Source of the DNA: Anaerolineales bacterium
Lineage (GTDB): Bacteria; Chloroflexota; Anaerolineae; Anaerolineales; RBG-16-64-43
Direction of reading: 5' to 3'
DNA: 35,292 nucleotides
Assembly (NCBI GenBank): GCA_016928575.1
Contig: JAFGKK010000122.1
Coordinates: 1 to 35,292, forward strand
Position numbers and translations under genes: made by a program. Below the pieces are notes generated by a model. The model was given only the letters and a program-made list of their open reading frames with translations, searched no databases and was not told the origin of the DNA. This document shows positions 22,312 to 31,359 of this stretch, piece by piece. Each line of letters opens with the position of its first letter. The stretch's first letter is position 1.

Positions 22312-22765
22312 GGGTTTGTCCGCTTTCCCGTGGCGGTTCCGACTCGGCTTCCGCCTTTCCGGCCCAATCCCACCGGCCGGAAAGCAGCAGAACCGATGCG
22401 CCGAACCCCGCGGCGGCCAGCCGCAGGGCCAAATCGAACCCGAAGGATTGTATCGCGATCTCCGACCGGCTGAACAGCCGCCAATCCGCCAGCCAAAACA
22501 ACAGGTGCAAGGGAATGGCGATCAGCGCCGCCCGCCGCGCCCATTCCCGCCGGCGCGCCAAGCCGATCCCCAGCGCGAGCCACAGCCCTCCCCACAAGGC
22601 GCCGGTCAGCGGCAGGTACCACGCGGGAACTGAGAGCGTATATCCTTCGTGCCGCCCGTAGCGCAGAAACGCCTGGCCGGATTGTAGGAAGCAGCCCCCC
22701 GCCAGAAGAAACACGCCATCCAGGACGAGAGTTACGAAGAAGGGGCGGCGACGCCGTTTTTCCAT
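22301..22765 (-). CDS. Hypothetical four-helix membrane protein
   Basis: This 154-aa protein has a very basic N-terminus (MEKRRRR) and about four transmembrane segments (roughly 9-27, 48-66, 76-95 and 105-126). The tail is polar. No catalytic motif is recognised. It overlaps the GT39-like gene upstream by 34 nt and the carboxylase gene downstream by 11 nt, so it is embedded in the operon and real expression is likely. The basic start predicts the N-terminus on the cytoplasmic side. It may serve the glycosyltransferase upstream, but that is only a guess from position. Confidence 0.65.
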   Translation of the reverse strand: MEKRRRRPFFVTLVLDGVFLLAGGCFLQSGQAFLRYGRHEGYTLSVPAWYLPLTGALWGGLWLALGIGLARRREWARRAALIAIPLHLLFWLADWRLFSRSEIAIQSFGFDLALRLAAAGFGASVLLLSGRWDWAGKAEAESEPPRESGQTHVE

Positions 22766-25575
22766 CCCTCGCCCTCCAGCCGCACTTCATACACATGGAC
22801 GTGCGTCGGCTCCCCTTCGCCCACCGTCTCGATCTCCAAGCGGATGCGGGAACTCTCCACCGGCGCGGGCAAAAGGATTTCCACGTCGCGGTAATCGGAC
22901 GCGCGTTCCACCGTATTGGAATACGACAACGGATCGCCTCCCGCGGCCGGATGGAGCGTGACGACCAGCCGGGTCGGAGCGCCGCCCACCCGGACGCTCA
23001 CCCGCGTGAAGGCGTGGGCCGCCGGGAAATACATCTCGAGCACCATCGGATTGGCGGACTGAGTCCGCATCAGCGAGAACAGGTCCCCGTCAAACCCCGC
23101 GGCGAGGGTTCCCATATCGAACCGCGAGTGCACCACCCGCACGGATTCGCCGCCCAGGAGAATCGTCTCGTCGACCGGTTTCGCCAGCTCCGCCTTTTCG
23201 GCCGCGATGATCTCCTCGATCCCGGCGGCGTAGGTCAGGCGGGCAAAGTAGAAACCGGGCTGGCCGTTGGGGTATTCCAGGGTTTGGAGGATCCGGACGT
23301 CGGAGAATCTCCCGCTGTCGAGCGCCACGTGATACTCCTCGGAGGTCATCACGAAGACGTCCTGCGGCCCGATCGGGATGTATTCCTGAATGTATTCGAG
23401 GACGGTTCCGGTGCGGTAGGCGAAGCCGGGGGGCAGGAAGAAGTCGAAGATCTCGTTCGATCCGTTGGCCCAGGAGGAGGACACGATCAAGTTAGCTTCC
23501 GGATGCTCCAGGCGGTACTGCTCCAGCGCGGCGCACAACTGTTCCCCGCCGTACTGCATGCCGTACAGCTCGTAATTCTGGTACCAGGTTGGGCCGTGGG
23601 TCAGCGCGTCCCAAAGCATGTAGACGTTCGCTGATCCGAGCAGCAGGAACAAGGCGAGCGCCAGAGCCGTGCGCGGAAACCGGGCCAATCCCGGCGACGC
23701 GGCGGCGATCTGCGCCGTCCGTTCGCGCCACTCGCGCAGGAGCGCGCCCAGGCCGAGCCCGGGAATCCGTGCGGCCAGCGAATCGCGCAAGGCGGGCAGC
23801 GCCCCCGCCAGGCGCGCGATCAGCGCCTTCCAACCTTCCAGAAATTCCGGCAAGGGCGGATCCTCCGGCCGCTCCAGGAGCGCCAGCAGCCAGCTCACGC
23901 CCAGCGCCGTGAGCAGAGTCGCCGGGATGGTCATCACCAGGGTGCGCGAGATGGTGATCTGCGCCACCGCCCCGCCGGTGGGGGCCGCCAGCAGCGCGGC
24001 GAGCACCAGGCGGAACGGCGGCTTGCCGATGTTGACCAGGCAGAGCAGAAGGCCCGCCGCCGCGAAGGGCAGACTCCAAAGCGCGATGTGTCCGTAGCCC
24101 TTCATCAGGTGCCGGACGATGTCGTGATGGACGCCTTCCGGCGGATCGGCGAGGTACCAATAGCGCGGATCCAGCCCGCGCAGGTATTGGTCGAAGAACA
24201 TCCCCAGCTTCCGGCCGAGCGGGACTTCGTCCACCCAATAGGAGCTGACGATCACCAGCTGGTCCCGGTTGGCATCGGGATGGACGTGCAGGAACCACAA
24301 ATAAGGAATCGCCAGGATCATCAGGACGGCCAATCCGGCCAGGGCGGTGCGCCAATGCCGCAGATGATAGGGGAAATCGGAAAGCAGGAGCAGCGCCCCG
24401 GTGACCGCCATGGCGACCTGCATCGGGCTGTAGGTGTAGGCCGCCATCGCGCCGAGGACCAGGGCCGGGATCAGCATCCACGGCCGGCCGTCGCGGTAGC
24501 GGGAGTAGAAGAAGAGGAACATCGCGTAGAAGGCGATCGCCTCGCCGGGCTCGAAGGCCGTGCGCGAATGCAGGAACCACATCGGGACGATCGAAAGCAA
24601 AAGGACCCCGCTCCACCACAGCGGCAGGCGGAAGGCGTACTTGAGGATCCACGCCACGCCGGCGGCCGCCAGCAGGGTGATCAGCGCCGAAACCGCGCGG
24701 GTGACGAAGGCCGATTTTCCGAACAGCAGGTAGGGGATCAGCTGAACGTACACGCTGAGGTTCATTTCGTATTGGCCGGCGTTCTCGAAGAAGACGGGAA
24801 TCGCTTCCTCCTCCGACCAGACAAATCCCCGGTTCACCAGTTCGGCGGCGAAATTGGTCTGCACGGCTTCGTCGGTGAAGAAGTAGATCGGCCAGCGGGT
24901 CAGGCCGATCAGGCGGGTCAGCAGGTAGAGGACCAGCGCCAGCGTGAACAGCCAGCCGGCGGAGGGCCGCAGGCCGCGCAAAAACGAAGCGACCCAGGAT
25001 CCGACGGCCGGGAAGGAAAACCCCGTCCGCGCCGCCTGCGCCGCCCCGGATGGAAGCCGCGCGGCGGCCTCCTGCGCCTCGGGGACAAAGCGCGTTCCGC
25101 CCGCCGAGGATTCCAGAGTCACCCGGATGCTTTCGCCCTCGGGCAGGTCCATGGTGATGTTGACGTGCGTCGTGCGGCCGGTTTTGGCGGACGGAGCGGC
25201 GAGGGACTCCTTTTGGGAAACGGTTTTGGCGCCGCGTTTGCTTTTGGAGGATCGCATGTCTCGTGTCAAAGGGAAAGCCTCCCGTGCAGGAGAGTCGTCG
25301 GACGCGGCCTGGCTTCCCGGGACCGCGGGCTTGCGGGGCGGCGTTGAAGCGGGCGGGATCGGCCCGCAGCGAACCGCGGTCTTATTCGGCGGCTCGCCGG
25401 CATTCCCGCCGGATCGCTGCGCCGGCGATCCGGCCCGGCGTTTGCCGTCTCCGTCGGAGCGGGGATGCCGGCGCCGCCGTTTCCAGGCGCGGATCAGCCA
25501 CAGGTCGAACGCGGCCGCGATCGCCAACAATACCAGAAGGAATACCGCGAATTCCAGAGTGAGTTGCTCCGTCAT
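22732..25575 (-). CDS. GT39/PMT-like membrane glycosyltransferase with C-terminal beta-domain
   Basis: This 947-aa protein has an N-terminal membrane helix (7-29), a ~170-residue basic, low-complexity cytoplasmic-type stretch, then a polytopic membrane core (from about 207). The core starts with IYFFTDEAVQTNF, whose Asp235-Glu236 pair matches the catalytic acidic pair in the first loop of PMT/ArnT-like enzymes using lipid-phosphate sugars. Later segments (FLHSRTAFEPGEAIAFYAMF, AYTYSPMQVA) fit the family. After the last helix there are an extracytoplasmic region containing LEYPNGQPGFYF and a final ~130-residue beta-rich domain (FDGDLFSLMRTQSANP to [12 protein letters not shown]) resembling a discoidin-type jelly roll. 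Acceptor and sugar are unknown. It follows the next GT39-like gene by 24 bp. Confidence 0.8.
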   Translation of the reverse strand: MTEQLTLEFAVFLLVLLAIAAAFDLWLIRAWKRRRRHPRSDGDGKRRAGSPAQRSGGNAGEPPNKTAVRCGPIPPASTPPRKPAVPGSQAASDDSPAREAFPLTRDMRSSKSKRGAKTVSQKESLAAPSAKTGRTTHVNITMDLPEGESIRVTLESSAGGTRFVPEAQEAAARLPSGAAQAARTGFSFPAVGSWVASFLRGLRPSAGWLFTLALVLYLLTRLIGLTRWPIYFFTDEAVQTNFAAELVNRGFVWSEEEAIPVFFENAGQYEMNLSVYVQLIPYLLFGKSAFVTRAVSALITLLAAAGVAWILKYAFRLPLWWSGVLLLSIVPMWFLHSRTAFEPGEAIAFYAMFLFFYSRYRDGRPWMLIPALVLGAMAAYTYSPMQVAMAVTGALLLLSDFPYHLRHWRTALAGLAVLMILAIPYLWFLHVHPDANRDQLVIVSSYWVDEVPLGRKLGMFFDQYLRGLDPRYWYLADPPEGVHHDIVRHLMKGYGHIALWSLPFAAAGLLLCLVNIGKPPFRLVLAALLAAPTGGAVAQITISRTLVMTIPATLLTALGVSWLLALLERPEDPPLPEFLEGWKALIARLAGALPALRDSLAARIPGLGLGALLREWRERTAQIAAASPGLARFPRTALALALFLLLGSANVYMLWDALTHGPTWYQNYELYGMQYGGEQLCAALEQYRLEHPEANLIVSSSWANGSNEIFDFFLPPGFAYRTGTVLEYIQEYIPIGPQDVFVMTSEEYHVALDSGRFSDVRILQTLEYPNGQPGFYFARLTYAAGIEEIIAAEKAELAKPVDETILLGGESVRVVHSRFDMGTLAAGFDGDLFSLMRTQSANPMVLEMYFPAAHAFTRVSVRVGGAPTRLVVTLHPAAGGDPLSYSNTVERASDYRDVEILLPAPVESSRIRLEIETVGEGEPTHVHVYEVRLEGEGWKNGVAAPSS

Positions 25576-25599
25576 CGCCGGCCGTTTCGCGTTTTGCCG

Positions 25600-27849
25600 C
25601 TAAAGCGGACTCCGGCGGACATAATAGGTGAACAGCAGGCTTCCATCCGGCGCATAAACCTCGCCCAGGCTTCCCCCGGGAAAATCCGCCTGCACCAGGG
25701 GAATGTTGGATTCCCGGCCGGGCATGAAGACGAAATACAGGTTGCCCTCCGGAACTTCCGGATTTTCGGGCGAGCCCCAGTCGTTTTCGAGGTCCATTCC
25801 CTCGGCGTTGGGCAGCAGGTAGCGCAGCGCGGGATTGGAGTAGAACCCCATCAGCCCGTTGTTAAAGAAGACGACTTCCCATTCGCCTTCTTCGTCCTCG
25901 AGCTGTTCGACGATCTTGCGGGCCACTTCCCCGCCGGCCCCGACGAAGTCGTATTTCCCCAGGAAGGTGCTGTTCGGCGTGAAATCGAAGAAGTAGAAGC
26001 GGAGATCGTCGACCGCCAGGATACCCACCAGCAGGACCGCCGCGACGCCGAGCAGGCGCTGGCGCGCGGGGAAAAGGTTGGCGAGGATCGATACGAATTC
26101 CACCGCGCCGAAGCCGACCACCAGGGCGCAGGCGGCGCCCACGCCGGGCAGGCGTTGGGCGGCGGGCGCACTCTCGCTGAGCGAAACGACCATTCCGTAG
26201 GCCGCCAGCCACAACAGCGGGACCCAGGTGCGCGTGTCGCGTAGGCGCAGGCAGAGGATCGCCAGCCCGAAGATGAAGAACACCGCCGGCAGGGTGCGCA
26301 GGATCGGCTGATCGGGCCGGTACCAGAACGATAGGTTGACGCTGAAGAATCCGCCGAATCCCAACTCCAGTTGGTCGAGTAGAATCCGCCAGACCGGAAG
26401 CCCGCTTTCCCGCGTGGCGATCTCCATCCATTCGCCGAGGATCGAATTGGTCCTCACGTCGGCCATGTAATGGTCGAAATGGGTGCCGATCCACCAAGCC
26501 AGGGGCAGGAGGACGGCGGTCAGCGCGGCCAGCATCGGAATCAGGTTGCGGAGGTTGAGGCGCAACTTGGCGCGGTCGAACACCGCGGCGGCGCCCAGCA
26601 AGAGGGGCGCCGCTACGAACAGGGTCCGGGAGGTGGCGTAGAAATACTGCCCGATGCCCATTGCCAGCCCGGCCGAAATCCAATAAGCCCGCTTGCCGCT
26701 GGTCCAGCCGTACCACAGCCCGCCCAGGGTGATCAGGTACCACAGGCCGTCCCAGGTGTTCATCACGCCCAGCCGGCTGAAATGCATGTGCAGGTGCAGG
26801 GCGGAAAGGAACAACGCGGACGCGAGGGCGTGCCGGTGGCTGTACATCGCCCGCACCAAAAGGTACAGGCCGCCGACGGTCAGCGCTCCGGCCAGCGCCG
26901 AGGGGTAGCGCAGCGCGGCGGCGGTTCGGCCGAAGACCGCAATCCCCAGCGACTCGATGAAGGAATACAACGAAGGGAAGGGATGCCAGCCGAAGATCCC
27001 GAAAGGATTGTCGACGCCGCCGGTCCGGAATTGCAGGGCGTCCATCCCGGTCGAGCCCTCATCGCCGCTGAGCATGACCGGAATCTGCCCCACCAGGACG
27101 GCCCGCAGCAGGAACGCGGCCACAGTCAGGCCCGCCGCCCACAACAGTGCGTCCTTCGAAAGGGTTGCTTTCCCGGCGCGGGGGGCGAAATCCCAGCCGC
27201 CCAGGATCACCAGCGCGATCCCGCTGAGCCAGGCGAGTATCGCGGTCAGCGGGCTGATCATCAGCGAAGCGGTTCCGGCGGCGACCGTCGCCAAGCCGGC
27301 CAGCAGGACGCCCCCGCCCAGGCAGACCACCTGCGACGGGCGCGTGCCGAGCCGGGCGGCGGCCCATTCCAGCGGCGGATCCAGAACGGTCCGGCGGTCC
27401 AGACGCGAGGCGATGTGCATCCCGCCCATAAACAGGAGCAATCCGATCCCGAGAAAGGGGAGATAGGCGTTGGGGTTGTCGGCGGGGAGATCCGCCCGGA
27501 GCATGAGGGAAAGGAAACCGAACCAGAAACCCACAAACACCAGCGCTGTGCCCAACCGACGCCGTTCGATGTCGACCGGCGGAGGGGCTTCGGCCGGTGC
27601 GGCGCCGGTGGGCGGCGGAGCGGATTCCGGTGCGGGAGCCGCTGGCCGGGCCGCCTTTCGGGCTCGTTTGGCCGCCGCTTTCGGCGCGGCGAAGGCCGCG
27701 CAGGGTCCCGGCGCGGAGGCGAGAGGCTCAGGAAATCCGAGCAAGCCCGGAAGGCAACGCCGTTGGATGAAGAGGAGGCACGCCAGTCCGGCCGCCGCGG
27801 CAAGGCCCGGCAGGATTTGAAGTGCGGTTGTCAGCCCGGGATTGTCCAT
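25600..27849 (-). CDS. GT39/PMT-like membrane glycosyltransferase
   Basis: This 749-aa protein has an N-terminal helix (about 10-28), an Ala/Pro-rich linker with basic residues (55-92), a four-helix membrane region, and then the catalytic-type core beginning VMLSGDEGSTGMDALQF (Asp263-Glu264). Further family-like stretches are FGWHPFPSLYSFIESL, HMHFSRLGVMNTWDGLWY and GQYFYATSRTLF. The extracytoplasmic C-terminus ends with ADFPGGSLGEVYAPDGSLLF, a motif shared with the protein at 29166-31346. It is the first gene of the nine-gene run: GGGA precedes the ATG, and a TATAAT is present at 27879-27884 on its strand. It probably glycosylates an envelope lipid or protein; the substrate is not deducible. 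Confidence 0.82.
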   Translation of the reverse strand: MDNPGLTTALQILPGLAAAAGLACLLFIQRRCLPGLLGFPEPLASAPGPCAAFAAPKAAAKRARKAARPAAPAPESAPPPTGAAPAEAPPPVDIERRRLGTALVFVGFWFGFLSLMLRADLPADNPNAYLPFLGIGLLLFMGGMHIASRLDRRTVLDPPLEWAAARLGTRPSQVVCLGGGVLLAGLATVAAGTASLMISPLTAILAWLSGIALVILGGWDFAPRAGKATLSKDALLWAAGLTVAAFLLRAVLVGQIPVMLSGDEGSTGMDALQFRTGGVDNPFGIFGWHPFPSLYSFIESLGIAVFGRTAAALRYPSALAGALTVGGLYLLVRAMYSHRHALASALFLSALHLHMHFSRLGVMNTWDGLWYLITLGGLWYGWTSGKRAYWISAGLAMGIGQYFYATSRTLFVAAPLLLGAAAVFDRAKLRLNLRNLIPMLAALTAVLLPLAWWIGTHFDHYMADVRTNSILGEWMEIATRESGLPVWRILLDQLELGFGGFFSVNLSFWYRPDQPILRTLPAVFFIFGLAILCLRLRDTRTWVPLLWLAAYGMVVSLSESAPAAQRLPGVGAACALVVGFGAVEFVSILANLFPARQRLLGVAAVLLVGILAVDDLRFYFFDFTPNSTFLGKYDFVGAGGEVARKIVEQLEDEEGEWEVVFFNNGLMGFYSNPALRYLLPNAEGMDLENDWGSPENPEVPEGNLYFVFMPGRESNIPLVQADFPGGSLGEVYAPDGSLLFTYYVRRSPL

Positions 27850-27878
27850 ATTCCCTTTCTTCGCGGGTTTCGAAACGG

Positions 27879-27884
27879 ATTATA
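27879..27884 (-). promoter_or_regulatory. Candidate -10 of the nine-gene minus-strand run
   Basis: A perfect TATAAT on the minus strand lies about 30 nt before the ATG at 27849. A poor TTGGGC lies 19 nt upstream as -35. No other good promoter is seen within the run except possibly in the 20543-20760 gap. Confidence 0.45.
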
Positions 27885-27991
27885 GCGCAGGCAGGCCTCG
27901 TCCGCCCAAAGGCGTACCTAGGCCGGACGGCCGCGGATTTGGCCGGCGATGCGGCGCGGGATCGGCCGGGGAAGGCCGGCCGGGGTGAAGA

Positions 27992-27997
27992 TATAAT
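27992..27997 (+). promoter_or_regulatory. Candidate -10 of the CDF transporter gene
   Basis: A perfect TATAAT ends 26 nt before the ATG at 28024, without a convincing -35. AAGGA at 28012-28016 is the ribosome binding site. It is divergent from the promoter at 27879-27884. Confidence 0.4.
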
Positions 27998-28023
27998 CCG
28001 GCTGCAAGCCGAAGGATAATGGG

Positions 28024-29004
28024 ATGGCCGGACACGTACATCTACAGGAAGGGGGGCGATCGCTTTCGCGGCGGCTGGGGATCGCCGCCGGATTGACCGT
28101 GGCGTTGGTCGCGGCGGAGGCCGCCGCGGGCCTGTTCGGCAACAGCCTGGCCTTGCTGACCGATGCGGCCCACAACGTCACCGACGTGATCGCCCTGGGC
28201 CTGAGCTGGTATGCGATGCGTCTGGCGCTTCGTCCGGCGGATGCGGGCAAGACGTACGGATACCACCGCGCGGGGATCCTCGCCGCGCTGGTCAATTCCA
28301 CCGGGCTGGTGCTGGTCGCGTTGGGGATTTTTTCCGAAGCCTACCGCCGGCTGCTGCAGCCGCCGGAGGTGGAGCCCGGAATCCTGGCCGGCGTGGGGGC
28401 TTTGGCCTTCGCGATCAACCTGGCCACCGCCCTGCTCATCCGGCGCGGCAGCGAGGGCGACCTGAACGTCCGCAGTGCGTTCGTCCATCTGATGGGCGAC
28501 GTCTTTTCCACGCTGGGGGCGGTCGCCGCCGGCGCCGCGATCGCGCTGACCGGATGGAACGGCTGGGACGCGCTGGCCGGCGCGCTGACCGGGGTCCTCA
28601 TCCTGTGGAACGCCTGGGGCATCCTGCGCGAGACGGTCCAGATCCTGCTCGAGGGCGCGCCGGGCGATGTCGACCTCGAGCGCCTGGTGGCGGATCTGCT
28701 GAAGGTCAAGGGCGTCCGGGGAGTGCACGACCTGCATGTCTGGTCGATCACCCGCCGCCTGCGCATGCTCTCAGCCCACGTTCGGGTGGACGATATCACC
28801 GTCCGTGAAAGCGCGGCGGTCCAAGCGGCGATCGCCCGGCTGTTGTGCGACCGCTACGGAATCCGGCACGCCACCCTGCAGATGGAATGCGAGAATTGCC
28901 AGCCGGATACGCTGTATTGCGACGTGTCGGCCGAGTCGCCCGAGTCCGCCGGGACTGCGAAGCGGCCGCCCGCCAAGCCCGCCCGCCGACGGGCTTCGCG
29001 ATGA
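28024..29004 (+). CDS. Cation diffusion facilitator (CDF) zinc/heavy-metal exporter
   Basis: This 326-aa antiporter has six membrane helices and a cytoplasmic C-terminal domain. The transport-site residues appear as His50/Asp54 in LLTDAAHNVTD (helix 2) and His155/Asp159 in FVHLMGDVFST (helix 5). This His-Asp plus His-Asp arrangement is typical of Zn2+/Cd2+ exporters of the CzcD/ZitB branch. The loop has KTYGYHRAGILAALVN as in that branch. The cytoplasmic domain has GVHDLHVWSIT. The tail is Cys-rich (CENC, then C) before a basic end. The gene stands alone, divergent from the glycosyltransferase operon. Confidence 0.92.
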   Translation: MAGHVHLQEGGRSLSRRLGIAAGLTVALVAAEAAAGLFGNSLALLTDAAHNVTDVIALGLSWYAMRLALRPADAGKTYGYHRAGILAALVNSTGLVLVALGIFSEAYRRLLQPPEVEPGILAGVGALAFAINLATALLIRRGSEGDLNVRSAFVHLMGDVFSTLGAVAAGAAIALTGWNGWDALAGALTGVLILWNAWGILRETVQILLEGAPGDVDLERLVADLLKVKGVRGVHDLHVWSITRRLRMLSAHVRVDDITVRESAAVQAAIARLLCDRYGIRHATLQMECENCQPDTLYCDVSAESPESAGTAKRPPAKPARRRASR

Positions 29005-29165
29005 CCGGAGAAGACCCGCAGGGGCGTTGTCTCCGGGCCCGCAGAGCGGCAGGTTCTCCGCGATAATCCGCTCGTCGGTTCATGCCCGCGGCCTGTTGGG
29101 AGGCGTGTTTGGGGTAGTTGGCGGATTACGTGCGCAGGAAAAAAATCCCCGATCCGCGATAATGC

Positions 29166-31346
29166 GTGCACAGATACCTGCACGGTCAGGTGCTCGGCGA
29201 TGATTGGATCGACGGCATGATGCCTTCCCGGAGAACGACAAACCCGGAACGGGGGCAGGTACGCGCCCCGCGGAGAACTCCCATCGCGCGGGAAAAAGGT
29301 TTGGAACCTCTACTGCACGCCGAACCGTCCCGCGCCTCAGCGGCCCGGCGGGTTTTTTCGATTCTCCGATTGCCGTCCGTGCCCCTGCTTTGGATTCTGA
29401 TCGGCGCGGCCCTCTGTGCCGCGAGTGGGGTTTTCCTCCAATCGTTGTCCAGACTCGGGGGGCCGCCCGTTCCCGGCTTGTATCCCTCGGCCGGTTGGAT
29501 CAGTCTCGGGTTCGGCGTCGCGGCGGTCCTGATCGGTGCCGCGGGGTTTGTCGCCACCCGGATTTCGTCCGCGCCGGATCGTTTTTGGTCGGCCCTTGCC
29601 GCGCGCCTGGGCGTCTCCCCGGCGCAGATTCCCCTCATCGCCGGCGGGGCGGCGTTCGCGCTGCTGGGCGCGGCCGCCGCCGGCGACCGGCCGCGGATGC
29701 TGAATCACGCCGTTGCGCTCCTCTCCTGGGGCGCCGGCATCGTCCTGACCGCTGCCGGGTTCGCGTCCCGGGGAACGGGCGGATCGAACGCGTGGAAGGC
29801 CGCAGCCTGGGCGCTTCTGTTCGGCCTATGTGCCTTTTTCCTGCGGATCACCTGGATCGGCCTTCCGCCGTTTTCGGCCGACGAGGGACTCACCGGCACG
29901 GATGCCTTGCTCTTCCTGAACGGATTCGCAGATTCCTTCTTCCGCTCCGTCGGATTTCATTCCTACCCCGGGCTGTATTTTTTCCTTGAAGCCGTTTCCG
30001 TGAGTCTGCTCGGCCGGACCGTCCTTGCGCTGCGGATCACATCCGCGGCGGCCGGGGCGCTGACGGTCGGCTTGCTCTACCTCGCCGGCCGCGCGTTCTT
30101 CGGACATCGGATTGGCGCGGTGGCGGCCGTCCTGCTGGCCGTCTCCCCTTTCCACATCGTCTTCAGCCGGATCGGGATGAACAATATCTGGGATGGCCTC
30201 GGATATACGGCGTTCATCGGAGCGCTTTGGCAGGCCTGGAAAAGCGGGCGGCGGAATGCGTTTCTGCTCGCCGGACTGGCGCTCGGGCTGGGGCAGTTCT
30301 TCTACGCGCCCTCCCGTTTGATGTGGATCCTCGCGCTCGGGGCTACGGCGGCGGCGTTCTGCGGCGACCGGGCGCGCTTCCGGCGCGACGCCGGCGGATG
30401 GGCCGGCCTATGGGCGGCGGCGTCGGCCGCCGCGCTGCCGATCCTCTTCTTCACCCTGGCCCGTCCGCAGGAGGCCGGCGCCCATTCCCTGATCAGTTCG
30501 GTTTTCCGGCCGGGATGGTTTTCTTTGGCGGTGAAATCGGCCGGCGATAGCGCCGGGGAGGTGATCCTCGGCCAGCTGGAACGCGGATTCGGCGCCTTCA
30601 CGTTTATTCCGTCCGCGGCTTGGTACCGCCCCGGGACTCCGTTGCTGCGTCCGGTGGAGGCCGCCCTGTTTCTGCTGGGAGCGGCGCTGCTGCTTGCGCG
30701 GGCGCGGGATCCGCGGAGTTGGCTGCTGCTCGGCTGGATCGGGCTCTTCGGTCTGATCGGCGCGCTCACCGAAAGTTCTCCTTCCGCGCAACGGTATGTC
30801 GGATCCGCGCCGGGATGCGCGCTGATCGCCGCGTTCGCGGTTGTGGAGGTCGCGGCCCGCGTCAAGAAGATGGTCCCCGCCGCCGGCCGGGCGGCGGCCG
30901 TGCTCGCCGCGGCGGCGGTGCTGTTCGCCGCCGCCGACAACCTGCACTTCGCCTTCGCCGAGTATTTGCCGGGCAGCCGCTTCCGCGGGAAATACGATTT
31001 CGCGGGCGCGGGCGTGGCGGTGGCGGACGGCATTGTCGCCCTGCTCTCGGAACGCGGCGGCTCCTACCAGGTGGTGTGCCTGACCGGTGGGTATGTCGTT
31101 TCCCACACCGTCACTTCGGAAACCTACCTGGTCCCGGGATATCAGGCGGTGTATCTCATGGAACCCTACGGATCGCCAGAGAATCCGGAAATCACCGGCG
31201 CCCGCCTCTTGTTCGTCATCGCGGTCGAGCGGGAGGAAGAGCTGGCCCGGGTGATGGCGGATTTCCCGGGGGGAAGCGCGGGCGCCCGGTACAATTGGGA
31301 CGGCACGGTGGTCTTCCTGTATTACGACGTGAGCGTGCCGGGATGA
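29166..31346 (+). CDS. GT39/PMT-like membrane glycosyltransferase, third copy
   Basis: This protein of up to 726 aa is a paralogue of the one at 25600-27849. The first ~70 residues are polar and not family-like, so the true start is uncertain (GTG 29166, ATG 29217 or ATG 29220). Membrane helices begin at about 73. The catalytic-type acidic pair is in PPFSADEGLTGTDALLF (Asp239-Glu240), followed by FHSYPGLYFFLEAV, HIVFSRIGMNNIWDGLGY and GQFFYAPSRLMW. The C-terminus has ADFPGGSAGARYNWDG, matching the paralogue. A region before the core (ARLGVSPAQIP) also matches the paralogue (ARLGTRPSQVV). Separated from that gene only by the CDF gene and oriented away from it. Confidence 0.8.
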   Translation: MHRYLHGQVLGDDWIDGMMPSRRTTNPERGQVRAPRRTPIAREKGLEPLLHAEPSRASAARRVFSILRLPSVPLLWILIGAALCAASGVFLQSLSRLGGPPVPGLYPSAGWISLGFGVAAVLIGAAGFVATRISSAPDRFWSALAARLGVSPAQIPLIAGGAAFALLGAAAAGDRPRMLNHAVALLSWGAGIVLTAAGFASRGTGGSNAWKAAAWALLFGLCAFFLRITWIGLPPFSADEGLTGTDALLFLNGFADSFFRSVGFHSYPGLYFFLEAVSVSLLGRTVLALRITSAAAGALTVGLLYLAGRAFFGHRIGAVAAVLLAVSPFHIVFSRIGMNNIWDGLGYTAFIGALWQAWKSGRRNAFLLAGLALGLGQFFYAPSRLMWILALGATAAAFCGDRARFRRDAGGWAGLWAAASAAALPILFFTLARPQEAGAHSLISSVFRPGWFSLAVKSAGDSAGEVILGQLERGFGAFTFIPSAAWYRPGTPLLRPVEAALFLLGAALLLARARDPRSWLLLGWIGLFGLIGALTESSPSAQRYVGSAPGCALIAAFAVVEVAARVKKMVPAAGRAAAVLAAAAVLFAAADNLHFAFAEYLPGSRFRGKYDFAGAGVAVADGIVALLSERGGSYQVVCLTGGYVVSHTVTSETYLVPGYQAVYLMEPYGSPENPEITGARLLFVIAVEREEELARVMADFPGGSAGARYNWDGTVVFLYYDVSVPG

Positions 31347-31359
31347 CGGCGGAACCAGT

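Noticed and set aside
19073-22473. Long plus-strand frames opposite biotin carboxylase and the carboxyltransferase
   Set aside because: They are antisense shadows of strongly supported genes; their translations show no domain signatures.
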